From the NCBI RefSeq assembly GCF_023167465.1, contig NZ_AP025698.1:310001-374000 (forward strand): a DNA stretch of 64,000 nt. Reading direction: 5' to 3'. The notes under the pieces are model-generated. The model worked only from the letters and a program-made list of their open reading frames with translations. It was not told where the DNA came from and ran no database searches. Of the stretch, positions 48,494 through 57,630 are shown in pieces. Both the position numbers and the translations under genes were made by a program. Positions within the stretch are counted from its first letter, which is position 1. Each line of letters starts with the position of its first letter. The stretch is from Methanothermobacter tenebrarum. Its GTDB lineage: Archaea; Methanobacteriota; Methanobacteria; Methanobacteriales; DSM-23052.

Positions 48494-49168
48494 TTATATT
48501 CTACTTACCAGGTCCAAGAGAGCTTCACGGGGGTTATCAGCTAATATGACACCGGAAGCTAAGAGCACTCCCTCTGATCCAAGATCAATAGCCGCTTTAA
48601 AATCTTCACCTGTAGATATCCCAGCCCCACAGAGCACTTTAACATTAGGGTTTATTTTCTTAACAGCATCCACAGTCCCAGCGACCACTTCAGGTTCTGC
48701 CTTAGACACCGGGATGCCAGATCCTATAAGTTCTGGAGGCTCCACCGCCACGAAATCAGGGCCCATCGCAGCCGCAGCCGCGCTCGTATCCACATTATTT
48801 GTGCAGACTATGCTAACAAGGCCAGCCGCTTTAACCCTCTCTATTACTCTTTGGACATCTGCAAGTTTCATCCTCTTCTCTGAATGATTTATAAGGGTTC
48901 CCGTAGCCCCGGCTTCCTCCGCACATTCTAGGAGTATGCTACCAGTGTGTCCACCGGCATCTATAGGGTCGATATGTTGCGCGACCACTGGTATTTTAAC
49001 CCTTTCAGCCACCCTAAAAAGGTCCATATGCTGTGGCGCGACCACAATATTAACACCAGTTTCATCAGCCACTCCTTCACAAGCACGGGCTAAATTCACA
49101 GCATTCTCACCAGTAGCTTCAATATAAGTTTTAAAATTCAATATTACAATGGGAGTATCATACTTCAA
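48494..49168 (-). CDS. tpiA: Triosephosphate isomerase (archaeal)
   Basis: A 224-residue archaeal TIM-barrel enzyme that interconverts dihydroxyacetone phosphate and glyceraldehyde 3-phosphate. It has VILNFKTY with the Asn/Lys pair, catalytic His in TLINHSEKR, Glu in FVAVEPPELIGSG and the phosphate loop LCGAGISTGEDFKAA. TTG 49168 is chosen because GGAGG lies 7 bases upstream; the frame opens 10 codons earlier. Confidence 0.96.
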   Translation of the reverse strand: MKYDTPIVILNFKTYIEATGENAVNLARACEGVADETGVNIVVAPQHMDLFRVAERVKIPVVAQHIDPIDAGGHTGSILLECAEEAGATGTLINHSEKRMKLADVQRVIERVKAAGLVSIVCTNNVDTSAAAAAMGPDFVAVEPPELIGSGIPVSKAEPEVVAGTVDAVKKINPNVKVLCGAGISTGEDFKAAIDLGSEGVLLASGVILADNPREALLDLVSRI

Positions 49169-49401
49169 TGATAAGCCTCCAAATACTTCTACCCCCAAAT
49201 TTAATAGGGGGTGTAATCACTCTTTATAAAAACTATTAAATAAGCCCTCCTATTTATCTACTTTATGACCCCCTACAAGAATATATTAATATTTCAATAT
49301 CATAAGTATTGGCACAATCATATGACTATCAATCCCTGATAACAAGGGAGGAGAGGGTATAACTCCTAGTGGGTTTATTGTGTGAGTATAGGTGGGTGGC
49401 T

Positions 49402-50319
49402 GTGTTCATTTCAAAATTCGAGAAACTCAAAAGACTGGAAAGGATGGGGTACAGATTCGTTGGTGAACATGCCCATACAGCAGTGAAAACTTGCCTGTGG
49501 ACAAAAAAGAGCATATTAGATGAGGGAACATGCTACAAGCAAAAATTCTATGGTATTAAAAGCCACAGGTGCTTGCAAATGTCCCCGAGCATATTCTTCT
49601 GCCAACAAAAATGTCTTTTCTGTTGGAGAGACCTTAAATACACGAGAACAGAATGGGACGGGGACTATGACGAACCAGCGGATATAATAGATGACTGTAT
49701 CAACGCACAGAGGAACCTCCTCTGCGGATTCTTCGGCAACGAAAAAGCTAACAAGAAAAAACTCCTTGAAGCACAAGAACCCAATAATGCAGCCATATCA
49801 TTAGCAGGGGAACCACTACTATATCCGATGATAAATGAACTCATCAAGGAATTCCATAAAAGGAAATTCACAACATTCCTAGTTACCAACGGCATCAACT
49901 ACAAGGCACTTGAAAATCTTTCAGAAGAACCCACCCAACTCTACATTTCACTAGACGCACCCTCCGAAAAAATCCACAAAAAACTTTGCCGACCACAAAC
50001 AGAAAATGCATGGGAGCACCTGAACAGATCATTAGAACTACTCCCAAGTTTCAACTGTCGAAAAGTTTTAAGGATAACAGCAGTTAATGGAAAAAACATG
50101 ACAAACCCAAGGGGCTACGCCACCCTCATAAAAAAAGCCCAACCAGACTTCGTGGAAGTTAAAGCCTACATGTACCTAGGATATTCACGAAAAAGATTAG
50201 AAATGGAAAACATGCCATTATTCTTCGAAGTTTATGAATTCGCAGACAAAATAGCCAAACTAACCAACATGAATATAATCGACAAATCAAAGGAGAGCAG
50301 AGTAGTACTCCTAGGCTAA
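49402..50319 (+). CDS. taw1: 4-demethylwyosine synthase TYW1
   Basis: A radical SAM enzyme that makes the tricyclic base of wyosine derivatives at G37 of tRNA-Phe, using pyruvate. It has FFCQQKCLFCWRDLKY (C-x3-C-x2-C), the extra-cluster Cys residues in the N-terminal part (KTCLW, GTCYKQKFYG, HRCLQMSP), ISLAGEPLLYP and YISLDAPSEKIHKKLCRP. I place the start at GTG 49402, 6 bases after GGTGGG; the open frame begins at 49369. It is followed 16 bp later by the DUF1002 gene. Confidence 0.93.
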   Translation: MFISKFEKLKRLERMGYRFVGEHAHTAVKTCLWTKKSILDEGTCYKQKFYGIKSHRCLQMSPSIFFCQQKCLFCWRDLKYTRTEWDGDYDEPADIIDDCINAQRNLLCGFFGNEKANKKKLLEAQEPNNAAISLAGEPLLYPMINELIKEFHKRKFTTFLVTNGINYKALENLSEEPTQLYISLDAPSEKIHKKLCRPQTENAWEHLNRSLELLPSFNCRKVLRITAVNGKNMTNPRGYATLIKKAQPDFVEVKAYMYLGYSRKRLEMENMPLFFEVYEFADKIAKLTNMNIIDKSKESRVVLLG

Positions 50320-50335
50320 GTGTGGGGGAATCCCA

Positions 50336-51175
50336 ATGAGATACATCCTATTGGCCCTAATACTCTCAATACTATTTGTCTATGGAGCTTCAGGGCTTTC
50401 AATTACAATAGGAGAAACCACCTATAAAAATCCAGAATATAAAAAGGCTATGATGGATTATTTCCAATCAAAAACAGATAAAAGTATAAAAGATGTTAAT
50501 ATAGAGGTTATAAGGGCCCAGGATGTTAACAGGATATCAGAGAATGTTACAGGCGAAGTATATAATCAGGGTCAAATATTTTCATGTGCAATGGTTGACC
50601 TAGACCATGATAATCTTACAATAATCGTTGATCAGAGTAAAATAAAAAATGTAACGCCTCAAATGTATGCAAACAGTTTAAAATCCGCTGGTATAGAAAG
50701 GGGCTATGTGGTGGTGTCCTCACCATTACCAGCATCTGGAGAAGCAACTCTCCTAGGCATATTCAGATCATATGAGACCCTCATAGGGGCTAAAATACCA
50801 GATGAAGTTAAAATGGCATCCCTTAAAGAAATACACCTCCAAACCAGACTAGTAAATGAGACCGGTGAAAGTGGTGATAGCATCGCCCAACTAATCAGTG
50901 AAGTCAAAAATAGGACAGAATTTGAAAATATAAATGATACCCATAAGATAAAACAGATAGTCAGCAACACCGCGGATAAACTAGATATTAACCTCACAAG
51001 CACCCAAATAGAGGATATATCACAAGTAATCGCGAATTCACAGAAAGTACATGGACTAACCACCAACATCAAAAAGAGATTGGAAAAGGAGACACACGGT
51101 CCTAGACTAGAAGATCAATTATATTCATGGTTACAAAGCCGCTATGATTACCTAATAAGTTTACTATCCACATAA
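50336..51175 (+). CDS. DUF1002 exported protein
   Basis: A 279-residue protein with a signal peptide (RYILLALILSILFVYGASGL) and a DUF1002-type body: SITIGETTYKNPEYKKAMMD, VTGEVYNQGQIFSCAMVDLD, VTPQMYANSLKSAGIERGYV. Such proteins also occur in Firmicutes. Function is unknown. GGGGGAAT lies before the ATG, and the gene is probably cotranscribed with taw1 and the membrane-protein gene. Confidence 0.85.
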   Translation: MRYILLALILSILFVYGASGLSITIGETTYKNPEYKKAMMDYFQSKTDKSIKDVNIEVIRAQDVNRISENVTGEVYNQGQIFSCAMVDLDHDNLTIIVDQSKIKNVTPQMYANSLKSAGIERGYVVVSSPLPASGEATLLGIFRSYETLIGAKIPDEVKMASLKEIHLQTRLVNETGESGDSIAQLISEVKNRTEFENINDTHKIKQIVSNTADKLDINLTSTQIEDISQVIANSQKVHGLTTNIKKRLEKETHGPRLEDQLYSWLQSRYDYLISLLST

Positions 51176-51196
51176 AAGGGGTTCTGAGAGATTAAC

Positions 51197-52282
51197 ATGT
51201 TAATAGCAAAGAACAACCTCCAATTCATCATAGAAGTTGCCATAATAATCCATGCCGGTGTAATAATCTTATTCAATCTAGTGGGAGTTTCCCTGAGCCT
51301 AGTCCTCTTTCTAGGCACTCTTGTCACAACATTATTCGCCCTTTTATTCTCCATCGACACCCTCCTATTAATTCTACCTTTATTCACACACCAGGAGTTC
51401 ACACACCCCTTCGGCCCATTCGCAGTCCTATCATGGGTTAGTGTACTGGCAGCGTCAAATCTCTTATCAGAGGCGGGTATACGTTCAACTTCTATCAAAA
51501 CATTAAATTACATCCTATTCTTCGTCATAGCAATTGCAGGGGGTTTGATGCACCGTTCATTCCTCCTTCTATGGTTCCTTGGAGGTGCGATAGGATATTA
51601 TATAATGTCAAAAAGTTTCAAAAGGACTGCGCGGATAACAAGAAAATCCATCATGGGATTCGTATCAGCCCTTATAGGTGGATTCGCACTCATGGAATCC
51701 TTAGCAAGGATACTTGACATGCCAGTTTTAAGCCCACTTCTCAGGATTACCAGACTAGAAAATTATACTATCCCCAGTTTGAAGTTAGTCCTTACAAGAA
51801 CAACATTTTGGGGTCATATGGTAGGCTCCTGCTATTGGAGGTCAGAATGTCTAGGCGGGGCTGATGGTTATATAACACTCCCAGTGACGCTAATCCACCA
51901 GTTAGGATTACCATATCATATCTTTTATGGCGTGCTTATCTATAAAAAGGATTATATAGATTATATGCTACCTGGTATATTTGCAGTAGCCTTTGACGCT
52001 GGATATTTCGGTCTCTTGTTCCTCTTATCATGGGTACTCATAGTAACTATCACAGGCCTTCACGTTCTTAGAATATACAGAGAGAAGAGATTGAATGGGA
52101 GTAGAAGATATCTTGGAAGGGAGGCCCTGCTTATCGGCTCTCTTTCAGCTTTTCTGACGCAGAGCATCATTGGCCTTTTCTTGTTTAATCGTTCATTTAA
52201 CTCGTCAGCACTCCTTACTTATATTATATTATCGGCTTTTGTAATGGCACATTCTATAAATGTTAAAAGGAGGATATCATAG
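51197..52282 (+). CDS. Polytopic membrane protein of unknown function
   Basis: A 361-residue protein with about eight hydrophobic segments, including IIEVAIIIHAGVIILFNLVG, LNYILFFVIAIAGGLMHRSF and LLFLLSWVLIVTITGLHVL. A loop between segments holds VGSCYWRSECLGGADGYITL, with two Cys that could form a disulfide. The layout is a little like O-antigen ligase/polymerase proteins, but I see no diagnostic motif. Its end overlaps the convergent sucC by 6 bp. Confidence 0.65.
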   Translation: MLIAKNNLQFIIEVAIIIHAGVIILFNLVGVSLSLVLFLGTLVTTLFALLFSIDTLLLILPLFTHQEFTHPFGPFAVLSWVSVLAASNLLSEAGIRSTSIKTLNYILFFVIAIAGGLMHRSFLLLWFLGGAIGYYIMSKSFKRTARITRKSIMGFVSALIGGFALMESLARILDMPVLSPLLRITRLENYTIPSLKLVLTRTTFWGHMVGSCYWRSECLGGADGYITLPVTLIHQLGLPYHIFYGVLIYKKDYIDYMLPGIFAVAFDAGYFGLLFLLSWVLIVTITGLHVLRIYREKRLNGSRRYLGREALLIGSLSAFLTQSIIGLFLFNRSFNSSALLTYIILSAFVMAHSINVKRRIS

Positions 52283-53380
52283 TCTCCTTGCAATTTCAAC
52301 AGCCTTTGCAGCGGCCTTTTCAAGTGATGTTTCGAATGGTATCCCGGCCTCTTTGAGGATTCTCTGCCCTTCCTCTTCGTTCGTACCTGTAAGTCTTATT
52401 ACGAGGGGCACATCCCTCTCAGCATCCTTCAGAGCTTCTACAACACCCTTTGCCACATCATCTGCTCTTGTTATACCACCGAGCACGTTTAGGAAGACAA
52501 CATCAACCCTGGGATATGATATTACACGTTCAATCGCCTTTTTTATGATTTCTGGGGAAGCGCCACCCCCTATATCGAGGAAGGTTGCGGGTTCTCCACC
52601 TTGTAATTTTATAAGGTCCATTGCTGTTAATGTGAGTCCCGCACCATTCCCTATAACCGCTATGTTACCATCCAATTTAACAAAGGCGAATTCACTAGCC
52701 TCGTATTCCTCCTGTTCCCTGAATTCAGGGTGTCTGAAGATTGAATCATCATCTATTTCTAGCTTGGCATCAACCGCAACCAGGTTGCCCCCGGAGAGGA
52801 CAAGTGGATTTATCTCTGCGAGGAGTGCATCATATTTTCTGAAGAGATTATAAAGTCTCCAGATTATGCCACCTACCTGGCTTATGAGTTTGCCCTCCAT
52901 GCCCATTTTCCTGGCGATCTCCCTGGCCTCATAGGGTAAGAATTCCCCGAGGGGATCCACATAATATTTAATGATCTTTTCTGGATGTTCGCGGGCAAGT
53001 TCTTCTATTTCAACACCGCCTTCGCTACTTGCCATTATAAGGGGTTTTTTCATTGTCCTGTCAACTATAATACCAATATAGAATTCTTTTTCAATGGGGA
53101 TCTTCTCCTCTACAAGGACCTTCTCCACCTTCTCCCCCCTAATCAGGGAGGATAAAAGCTCTCCACTCACCTTGTAGGCGTTTTCCGGGTTTTCAGCGAA
53201 TCTTATCCCACCAGCCTTGCCCCTGCCCCCTGTGAGGATCTGTGATTTTATAGCTACTGGCTTCCCCAATCTTTTAGCTATTTTCTCAACATCTTCGGGT
53301 GTGTTGGCCACACCCCCATCTGGTGTGGGTATGCCCTCCTTTTTGAAGAGTTCCTTAGCATTATATTCATATAACTTCAT
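52277..53380 (-). CDS. sucC: Succinate-CoA ligase, beta subunit
   Basis: An ATP-grasp subunit of succinyl-CoA synthetase. In this methanogen it supplies succinyl-CoA to KorABCD for reductive carboxylation to 2-oxoglutarate. The 367-residue protein starts MKLYEYNAKELFKKEGIPTP. It has KSQILTGGRGKAGGIRFAEN, AEINPLVLSGGNLVAVDAKL and GNGAGLTLTAMDLIKLQGGE. It overlaps korC by 4 bp, so it is part of the kor operon. The alpha subunit sucD is not in the window. Confidence 0.96.
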   Translation of the reverse strand: MKLYEYNAKELFKKEGIPTPDGGVANTPEDVEKIAKRLGKPVAIKSQILTGGRGKAGGIRFAENPENAYKVSGELLSSLIRGEKVEKVLVEEKIPIEKEFYIGIIVDRTMKKPLIMASSEGGVEIEELAREHPEKIIKYYVDPLGEFLPYEAREIARKMGMEGKLISQVGGIIWRLYNLFRKYDALLAEINPLVLSGGNLVAVDAKLEIDDDSIFRHPEFREQEEYEASEFAFVKLDGNIAVIGNGAGLTLTAMDLIKLQGGEPATFLDIGGGASPEIIKKAIERVISYPRVDVVFLNVLGGITRADDVAKGVVEALKDAERDVPLVIRLTGTNEEEGQRILKEAGIPFETSLEKAAAKAVEIARRL

Positions 53381-53949
53381 CTGGGATCCCCCACTTCTAG
53401 TATTCTTTTCCCGGCTTCGAACGCTTCAAGGTTTTTCTTCTCGGTTCCGGGCGGCACACTATCCTCTATAGCCTTTTTAGCCGCCTGGTCGCTGATCACC
53501 CTAGTGGCCCGTGTGAAGGCTCCTATCATCACCATGTTAGCGACTATTGGGATGCCTATCTCCTCCTTTGCTGTTCTAGTAGCCGGGGCTCTATAATATT
53601 TTATCTTTTTTTTCTTGATGAAATCTTTTATCTCTTCTTCTTTGATCATGTCGGGGTCGACTATGAGTGTGGCTCCAGTTTTCAGATCATCCAGGTAGGT
53701 TATGAGGGCTTCATGTGACATTGCCACGAATATGTCAGGTTCGCGGACCTTTGGATAGTCTATCTCATTGTCACTTATAACTACCTCGGATCTGGATGCG
53801 CCACCCCTTGCCTCTGGACCATATGATTGTGTTTGCACGGCATGGAGTTTATCATATAAACTCGCGGCTTTCCCTATCACTATCCCGGCAAGCACCACAC
53901 CCTGACCCCCGAAGCCTGCGATCCTAATCTCTCTTCTCACTCTAATCAT
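53377..53949 (-). CDS. korC: 2-oxoglutarate:ferredoxin oxidoreductase, gamma subunit
   Basis: A 190-residue gamma subunit (REIRIAGFGGQGVVLAGIVI, QTQSYGPEARGGASRSEVVI, IGAFTRATRVISDQAAKKAI). Start and stop overlap korB and sucC by 4 bp each, which indicates translational coupling. Confidence 0.95.
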   Translation of the reverse strand: MIRVRREIRIAGFGGQGVVLAGIVIGKAASLYDKLHAVQTQSYGPEARGGASRSEVVISDNEIDYPKVREPDIFVAMSHEALITYLDDLKTGATLIVDPDMIKEEEIKDFIKKKKIKYYRAPATRTAKEEIGIPIVANMVMIGAFTRATRVISDQAAKKAIEDSVPPGTEKKNLEAFEAGKRILEVGDPR

Positions 53950-54800
53950 CCCTTATAAGCTGATTTTATTGATTTGAACCTTTCACCACACTTTTCCTCG
54001 ATGAGATCATAGGTTATGGTGGTTAATTCTTCCTTCTCCTCTTTTACAAAATCCCCCACGATTATTTTACCCTCCAGTTCCCTTGGCTCCATCCTCAAGG
54101 CTTTCCTCCTATTTATACTATTATCCTTCATCCAATTTAGCATCTCAACAGGGGATCTCATACGATTTTTACGGCCGAAATATGTTGGACACTGTGATAA
54201 CACTTCTATAAAAGAAAATCCTTTATTTTCAAGACCTCTTCTAATGGAATTTGCGAGTTGTAATGGATGTGCGGCTGTCCACCTGGCAACATAACTGGCC
54301 CCAGCAGCCTTCACAAGCTCGGCCAAATCAAAGGGTGTTTCAAGGGCACCATAGGGTGCTGTACTACCATAGCTTCCACGTGGGGAGGTTGGACTTATCT
54401 GGCCACCTGTCATCCCATAAATATTATTGTTTATACAGATTACTGTAAGGTCTATGTTTCTCCTGGCGCCATGGATGAGGTGGTTGCCCCCGATGGCCGC
54501 CGCGTCCCCGTCGCCTGTGAAGACTACAACGTCAAGTTTGGGGTTTCCTAGTTTGAGTCCTGTGGCGAATGCTATCGGCCTTCCATGTGTTGTGTGTAGT
54601 GAGTCGCATTTCACATAACCTGGGATCCTTGATGAGCAACCGATACCAGATACTAGGACTATATTTTCAAAGTCGATATTTGCAAGTTCCATGCCTTTGA
54701 AGAATGTGTTCATTACTATGCCATTCCCACATCCTGCGCAGAAAATATGTGGGAGTCTATCCTTTCTCAGGTATTTTAGGAATGGATTTTCCAATGTCAT
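53946..54800 (-). CDS. korB: 2-oxoglutarate:ferredoxin oxidoreductase, beta subunit
   Basis: The thiamine-diphosphate subunit, 284 residues. It has HIFCAGCGNGIVMNTFFKGM, the TPP/Mg motif VVFTGDGDAAAIGGNHLIHG with INNNIYGMTGGQISPTSPRG, and ALETPFDLAELVKAAGASYV. It catalyses reversible CoA- and ferredoxin-dependent conversion of succinyl-CoA and CO2 to 2-oxoglutarate. Confidence 0.95.
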   Translation of the reverse strand: MTLENPFLKYLRKDRLPHIFCAGCGNGIVMNTFFKGMELANIDFENIVLVSGIGCSSRIPGYVKCDSLHTTHGRPIAFATGLKLGNPKLDVVVFTGDGDAAAIGGNHLIHGARRNIDLTVICINNNIYGMTGGQISPTSPRGSYGSTAPYGALETPFDLAELVKAAGASYVARWTAAHPLQLANSIRRGLENKGFSFIEVLSQCPTYFGRKNRMRSPVEMLNWMKDNSINRRKALRMEPRELEGKIIVGDFVKEEKEELTTITYDLIEEKCGERFKSIKSAYKG

Positions 54801-54810
54801 CAGGGTCCTC

Positions 54811-55944
54811 CTAGATCATGGATTCTATCTTGGCTTTTATCTCATCTGGGTTATGTATTTCTCCACCCAACTTTGGGAGGAGTTCGACTTCTGCCATGCC
54901 ATCAGCCGCTCTTTGAACTTCATAGAAGATCTGTCCAAGGTTCATTTCCACGACGAGTAATTTATCAGCTGTCTCGGCGACTTTTCTCACTTCATCATCT
55001 GGGAAGGGCCATGGCGTGTCTATCTTCATATAACCTACTCTTTGGCCTTTTTTTCTCAGATCCTTTACGGCTGTTGCAACGGAGCGACTAGGGGCTCCAT
55101 AGGATATGGTTATGATCTCAGAGTCTTCGGTGTGGGAGTTTTTCACCCTAACTATGTCCTTTCGGTGGTTTAGTATCTTGTCACATAATCTTTTCACGAG
55201 CTTTTCATGGCCCTCGGGGTTTGAAGCATCCGGGTATCCTTTTTCGTCGTGTGTGAGTCCTGTGACTGGGATATTGTAACCTTCACCGAATGGTGGCATT
55301 GGTGTTGTCCCATTAGCATCTGCTCTGAATGGTATGAACTCTTCAGGATCTCCTTTGGGCCTTTTCCTCTTTATAATCTCCACCTTTTCTGGGATTCTTA
55401 TCTTTTCTCGCATGTGGCCCACGATTTCATCAGCCATCACCATTACGGGTATCCTATACTCTTCTGAGAGGTTAAATGCTTCTATGGTGAAATCGAAGCA
55501 TTCTTGGACTGATGAGGGTGCTAAGGCTATGATTTCATAGTCACCATGGGATCCCCAGCGGGCTTGCATCATGTCGCTCTGGGAGGCCATTGTGGGTTGG
55601 CCTGTGGAGGGGGAACCCCTCTGCACATCTATAACTACTAGGGGTGTTTCTGTCATGGCAGCATAGCCTATATGTTCTTGCATGAGTGAAAATCCAGGAC
55701 CTGAAGTGGCTGTCATACCCTTTAGACCGCTCCAGGCAGCTCCTATCACGGCTCCTAGCGCCCCTATCTCATCCTCCATTTGTATGAAAACGCCGCCCTC
55801 TCTTGGTAAGAGCAGGGCCATCTCCTCGGCTATCTCGGTTGATGGGGTGATGGGGTAACCGGCGAAGAATCTGCACCCGGCTTTTATAGCCCCCCTTGCA
55901 CATGCCTGATTCCCCTGTATGAAGTATTCTTCAACCATTTTCAT
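54811..55944 (-). CDS. korA: 2-oxoglutarate:ferredoxin oxidoreductase, alpha subunit
   Basis: A 377-residue alpha subunit (GNQACARGAIKAGCRFFAGY, PITPSTEIAEEMALLLPREG, GMTATSGPGFSLMQEHIGYA, VDVQRGSPSTGQPT). It overlaps korD by 14 bp and ends 10 bp before korB. Confidence 0.95.
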   Translation of the reverse strand: MKMVEEYFIQGNQACARGAIKAGCRFFAGYPITPSTEIAEEMALLLPREGGVFIQMEDEIGALGAVIGAAWSGLKGMTATSGPGFSLMQEHIGYAAMTETPLVVIDVQRGSPSTGQPTMASQSDMMQARWGSHGDYEIIALAPSSVQECFDFTIEAFNLSEEYRIPVMVMADEIVGHMREKIRIPEKVEIIKRKRPKGDPEEFIPFRADANGTTPMPPFGEGYNIPVTGLTHDEKGYPDASNPEGHEKLVKRLCDKILNHRKDIVRVKNSHTEDSEIITISYGAPSRSVATAVKDLRKKGQRVGYMKIDTPWPFPDDEVRKVAETADKLLVVEMNLGQIFYEVQRAADGMAEVELLPKLGGEIHNPDEIKAKIESMI

Positions 55945-56134
55945 CCACCGCTATGGCTTGATCTGGGCAGAATAAAATACAGATCTTGCATTTTTTACAC
56001 CTATCCTCATGTTCAGGTACTGGGACGTAAACTCCCCTTTTATTTAATGTATCAGATTCTTCATAGACTTTCTCGGGGCAAAACTCTATGCATATGTTAC
56101 ATCCTTTGCAAAGTTCAGGATCTATACGTATCAT
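55931..56134 (-). CDS. korD: 2-oxoglutarate:ferredoxin oxidoreductase, delta (ferredoxin) subunit
   Basis: A small 2x[4Fe-4S] ferredoxin-like subunit with CKGCNICIEFCPEKVYEE and CKKCKICILFCPDQA. I use ATG 56134 (MIRIDPELCKGC). It is first in the korDABC-sucC operon; a TATA-like AATAATTATAAGG lies at about 56170-56184 on its strand. Confidence 0.94.
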   Translation of the reverse strand: MIRIDPELCKGCNICIEFCPEKVYEESDTLNKRGVYVPVPEHEDRCKKCKICILFCPDQAIAVDENG

Positions 56135-56194
56135 AGGACATCTTCCCAAAATCCCTTTTATCCTATACCCTTATAATTATTATTTGACATTTAA

Positions 56195-56420
56195 CTTTAC
56201 CGGCGGGAACTCCCCGTATTGGGGGATGAAAGCCGAAAAGTTTTATATATTTAATACATTTTGTCCTCCACTAGGAGGTTGGGATGCGGTGTCCTCATCC
56301 ATAGCCCTGTAAAACTGTAGGGAGGATGGGTAGGGTTTGGGACGACCTGAATTCACGCCTGTGGAGACCAAGCGTCGTTGAAGCAGGAAGCCCATCCCAT
56401 TAGGGAGGGGTAGTTCACCC
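56195..56420 (+). mobile_element. IS200/IS605-type mini-element with both ends, no tnpB
   Basis: The left end (about 56200-56240) has CGGCGGGAAC, a C/G stem CTCCCC...GGGGG, ATGAAAGCCGAAAA and TTTATA. The right end (about 56328-56418) has GGGACG-CCT, GCCTGTGGAGAC, TTGAAGCAGGAAGCCC, a stem ATCCCATTAGGGAGGGG and TAGTTCAC. Both ends match the larger tnpB-derived element at 61292-62000. The interior is only about 90 bp and has no coding frame, so this is a MITE- or PATE-like derivative. It sits between the korD start and mptD. The right-end hairpin is the part that forms the guide-RNA scaffold in TnpB systems. Confidence 0.7.
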
Positions 56421-56496
56421 CACATGTGGGGGGTGTGGCTGATATAACACCTCCTATGAGGGGGTGGTATAATCCTCCCAGTCTATTAGTCTCTTA

Positions 56497-56862
56497 TTAT
56501 TCTTCTTTCACACTCTCCACATAGATGAGTGGATATTTGAGTTCATCAATGTATTTCATCCGTATAATGGCCTTAACATTCTTGAACCTTGAAGTTATCT
56601 TAACATCTAGCATTCTACCCTCAAGGGAGACATACCCAAACTCATTTTCGTCATAATCTAGGTGTATTTCAACCTTAACATCCTCTATACTCGGTTGGAG
56701 TCTTATAGAAGATTCGATAGCTGCTTTAAGCGATTCTAGGGTGTCCTGATTGACTGGGGTGCCTGTGAATTGATGGAAAAGAGCACCCATACTTATAGCA
56801 CCCTCAAAAATAGCCCTCTCCCTATCAGAAAGACACTTAAAATATTCATCTAAACTACTCAT
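56497..56862 (-). CDS. mptD: Dihydroneopterin aldolase, archaeal MptD type
   Basis: A 121-residue protein of the DUF381/MptD family, the archaeal 7,8-dihydroneopterin aldolase in tetrahydromethanopterin synthesis. It has RAIFEGAISMGALFHQFTGT, PVNQDTLESLKAAIESSIRL and QPSIEDVKVEIHLDYDENEF. It overlaps the sortase gene by 4 bp, which may only reflect compact packing. Confidence 0.9.
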   Translation of the reverse strand: MSSLDEYFKCLSDRERAIFEGAISMGALFHQFTGTPVNQDTLESLKAAIESSIRLQPSIEDVKVEIHLDYDENEFGYVSLEGRMLDVKITSRFKNVKAIIRMKYIDELKYPLIYVESVKEE

Positions 56863-57608
56863 AGATACCCCCCACAGAATCCCATTATATTATTTAATTC
56901 TTCAAGCTTCTCAGCTATAAACTCTGGCGGTGTTGGGAAAAAATAACCAAAAAGGAGAAAGAGGGTTAAAGCTACCGTGGCCATGAGTATGAACCTCCTC
57001 TTTTCCCTCACAGGGTAAATTCTAGTAACCAGGAGCCCCCCACCAAAGAAAGCGCCGATAATAATGAGCGCATAATACTTCTTAGGATTCTCAACCTTCA
57101 AATTCTTCTGGAATGGGCGAATCTTAACAAGATCGCATTCCACTATCAATCTTTCACTCATAGAACCGATAGGATGACAGGTTATAAGAAACAACTTATC
57201 CCCCTGAAATATTGATATCTGATACGAAGCGGGAACAATAAAAGACCTGTTCACAGTATACTCTGCCAAACCAATCCCTGGCCAATTTAGATAAACCTTA
57301 TCACCCTTCTTCAATTTATCCAATTTGTAAAACGGGGACCCATACATGGTCCTATGACCAAAAAGGATGACCGTACCATTCCCGGGCTTAAAAGACATCG
57401 GCTCATGATAAACCCCATAAAAAACAGACTTATTATTAACCTCTTTGGTGAGATTAATAGAAGGAATCTCTACAATAGGTACATTAGGCTCCTCCTGTTT
57501 TATGTTAACCTCAGAAGCATAAAAACTCACCTCTATAAGAGCATAAAGGGACAATATGAACATGCCAACTATTACCAAAAATGTTGATACCCGCAATAGC
57601 CTCACCAA
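56859..57608 (-). CDS. Sortase with C-terminal membrane segments
   Basis: A membrane-bound transpeptidase that would link surface proteins to the cell envelope. The 249-residue protein has an N-terminal membrane segment, a class D/E-like sortase core and the triad His85 (LFGHRTMYG), Cys144 (LITCHPIGS) and Arg153 (SERLIVEC). Two more hydrophobic segments near 185-230 anchor the C-terminus, an arrangement seen in archaeal sortases. The gene just upstream encodes a likely substrate. Confidence 0.9.
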   Translation of the reverse strand: MVRLLRVSTFLVIVGMFILSLYALIEVSFYASEVNIKQEEPNVPIVEIPSINLTKEVNNKSVFYGVYHEPMSFKPGNGTVILFGHRTMYGSPFYKLDKLKKGDKVYLNWPGIGLAEYTVNRSFIVPASYQISIFQGDKLFLITCHPIGSMSERLIVECDLVKIRPFQKNLKVENPKKYYALIIIGAFFGGGLLVTRIYPVREKRRFILMATVALTLFLLFGYFFPTPPEFIAEKLEELNNIMGFCGGYL

Positions 57609-57630
57609 AATTGAAATAATGGGGGAAATT

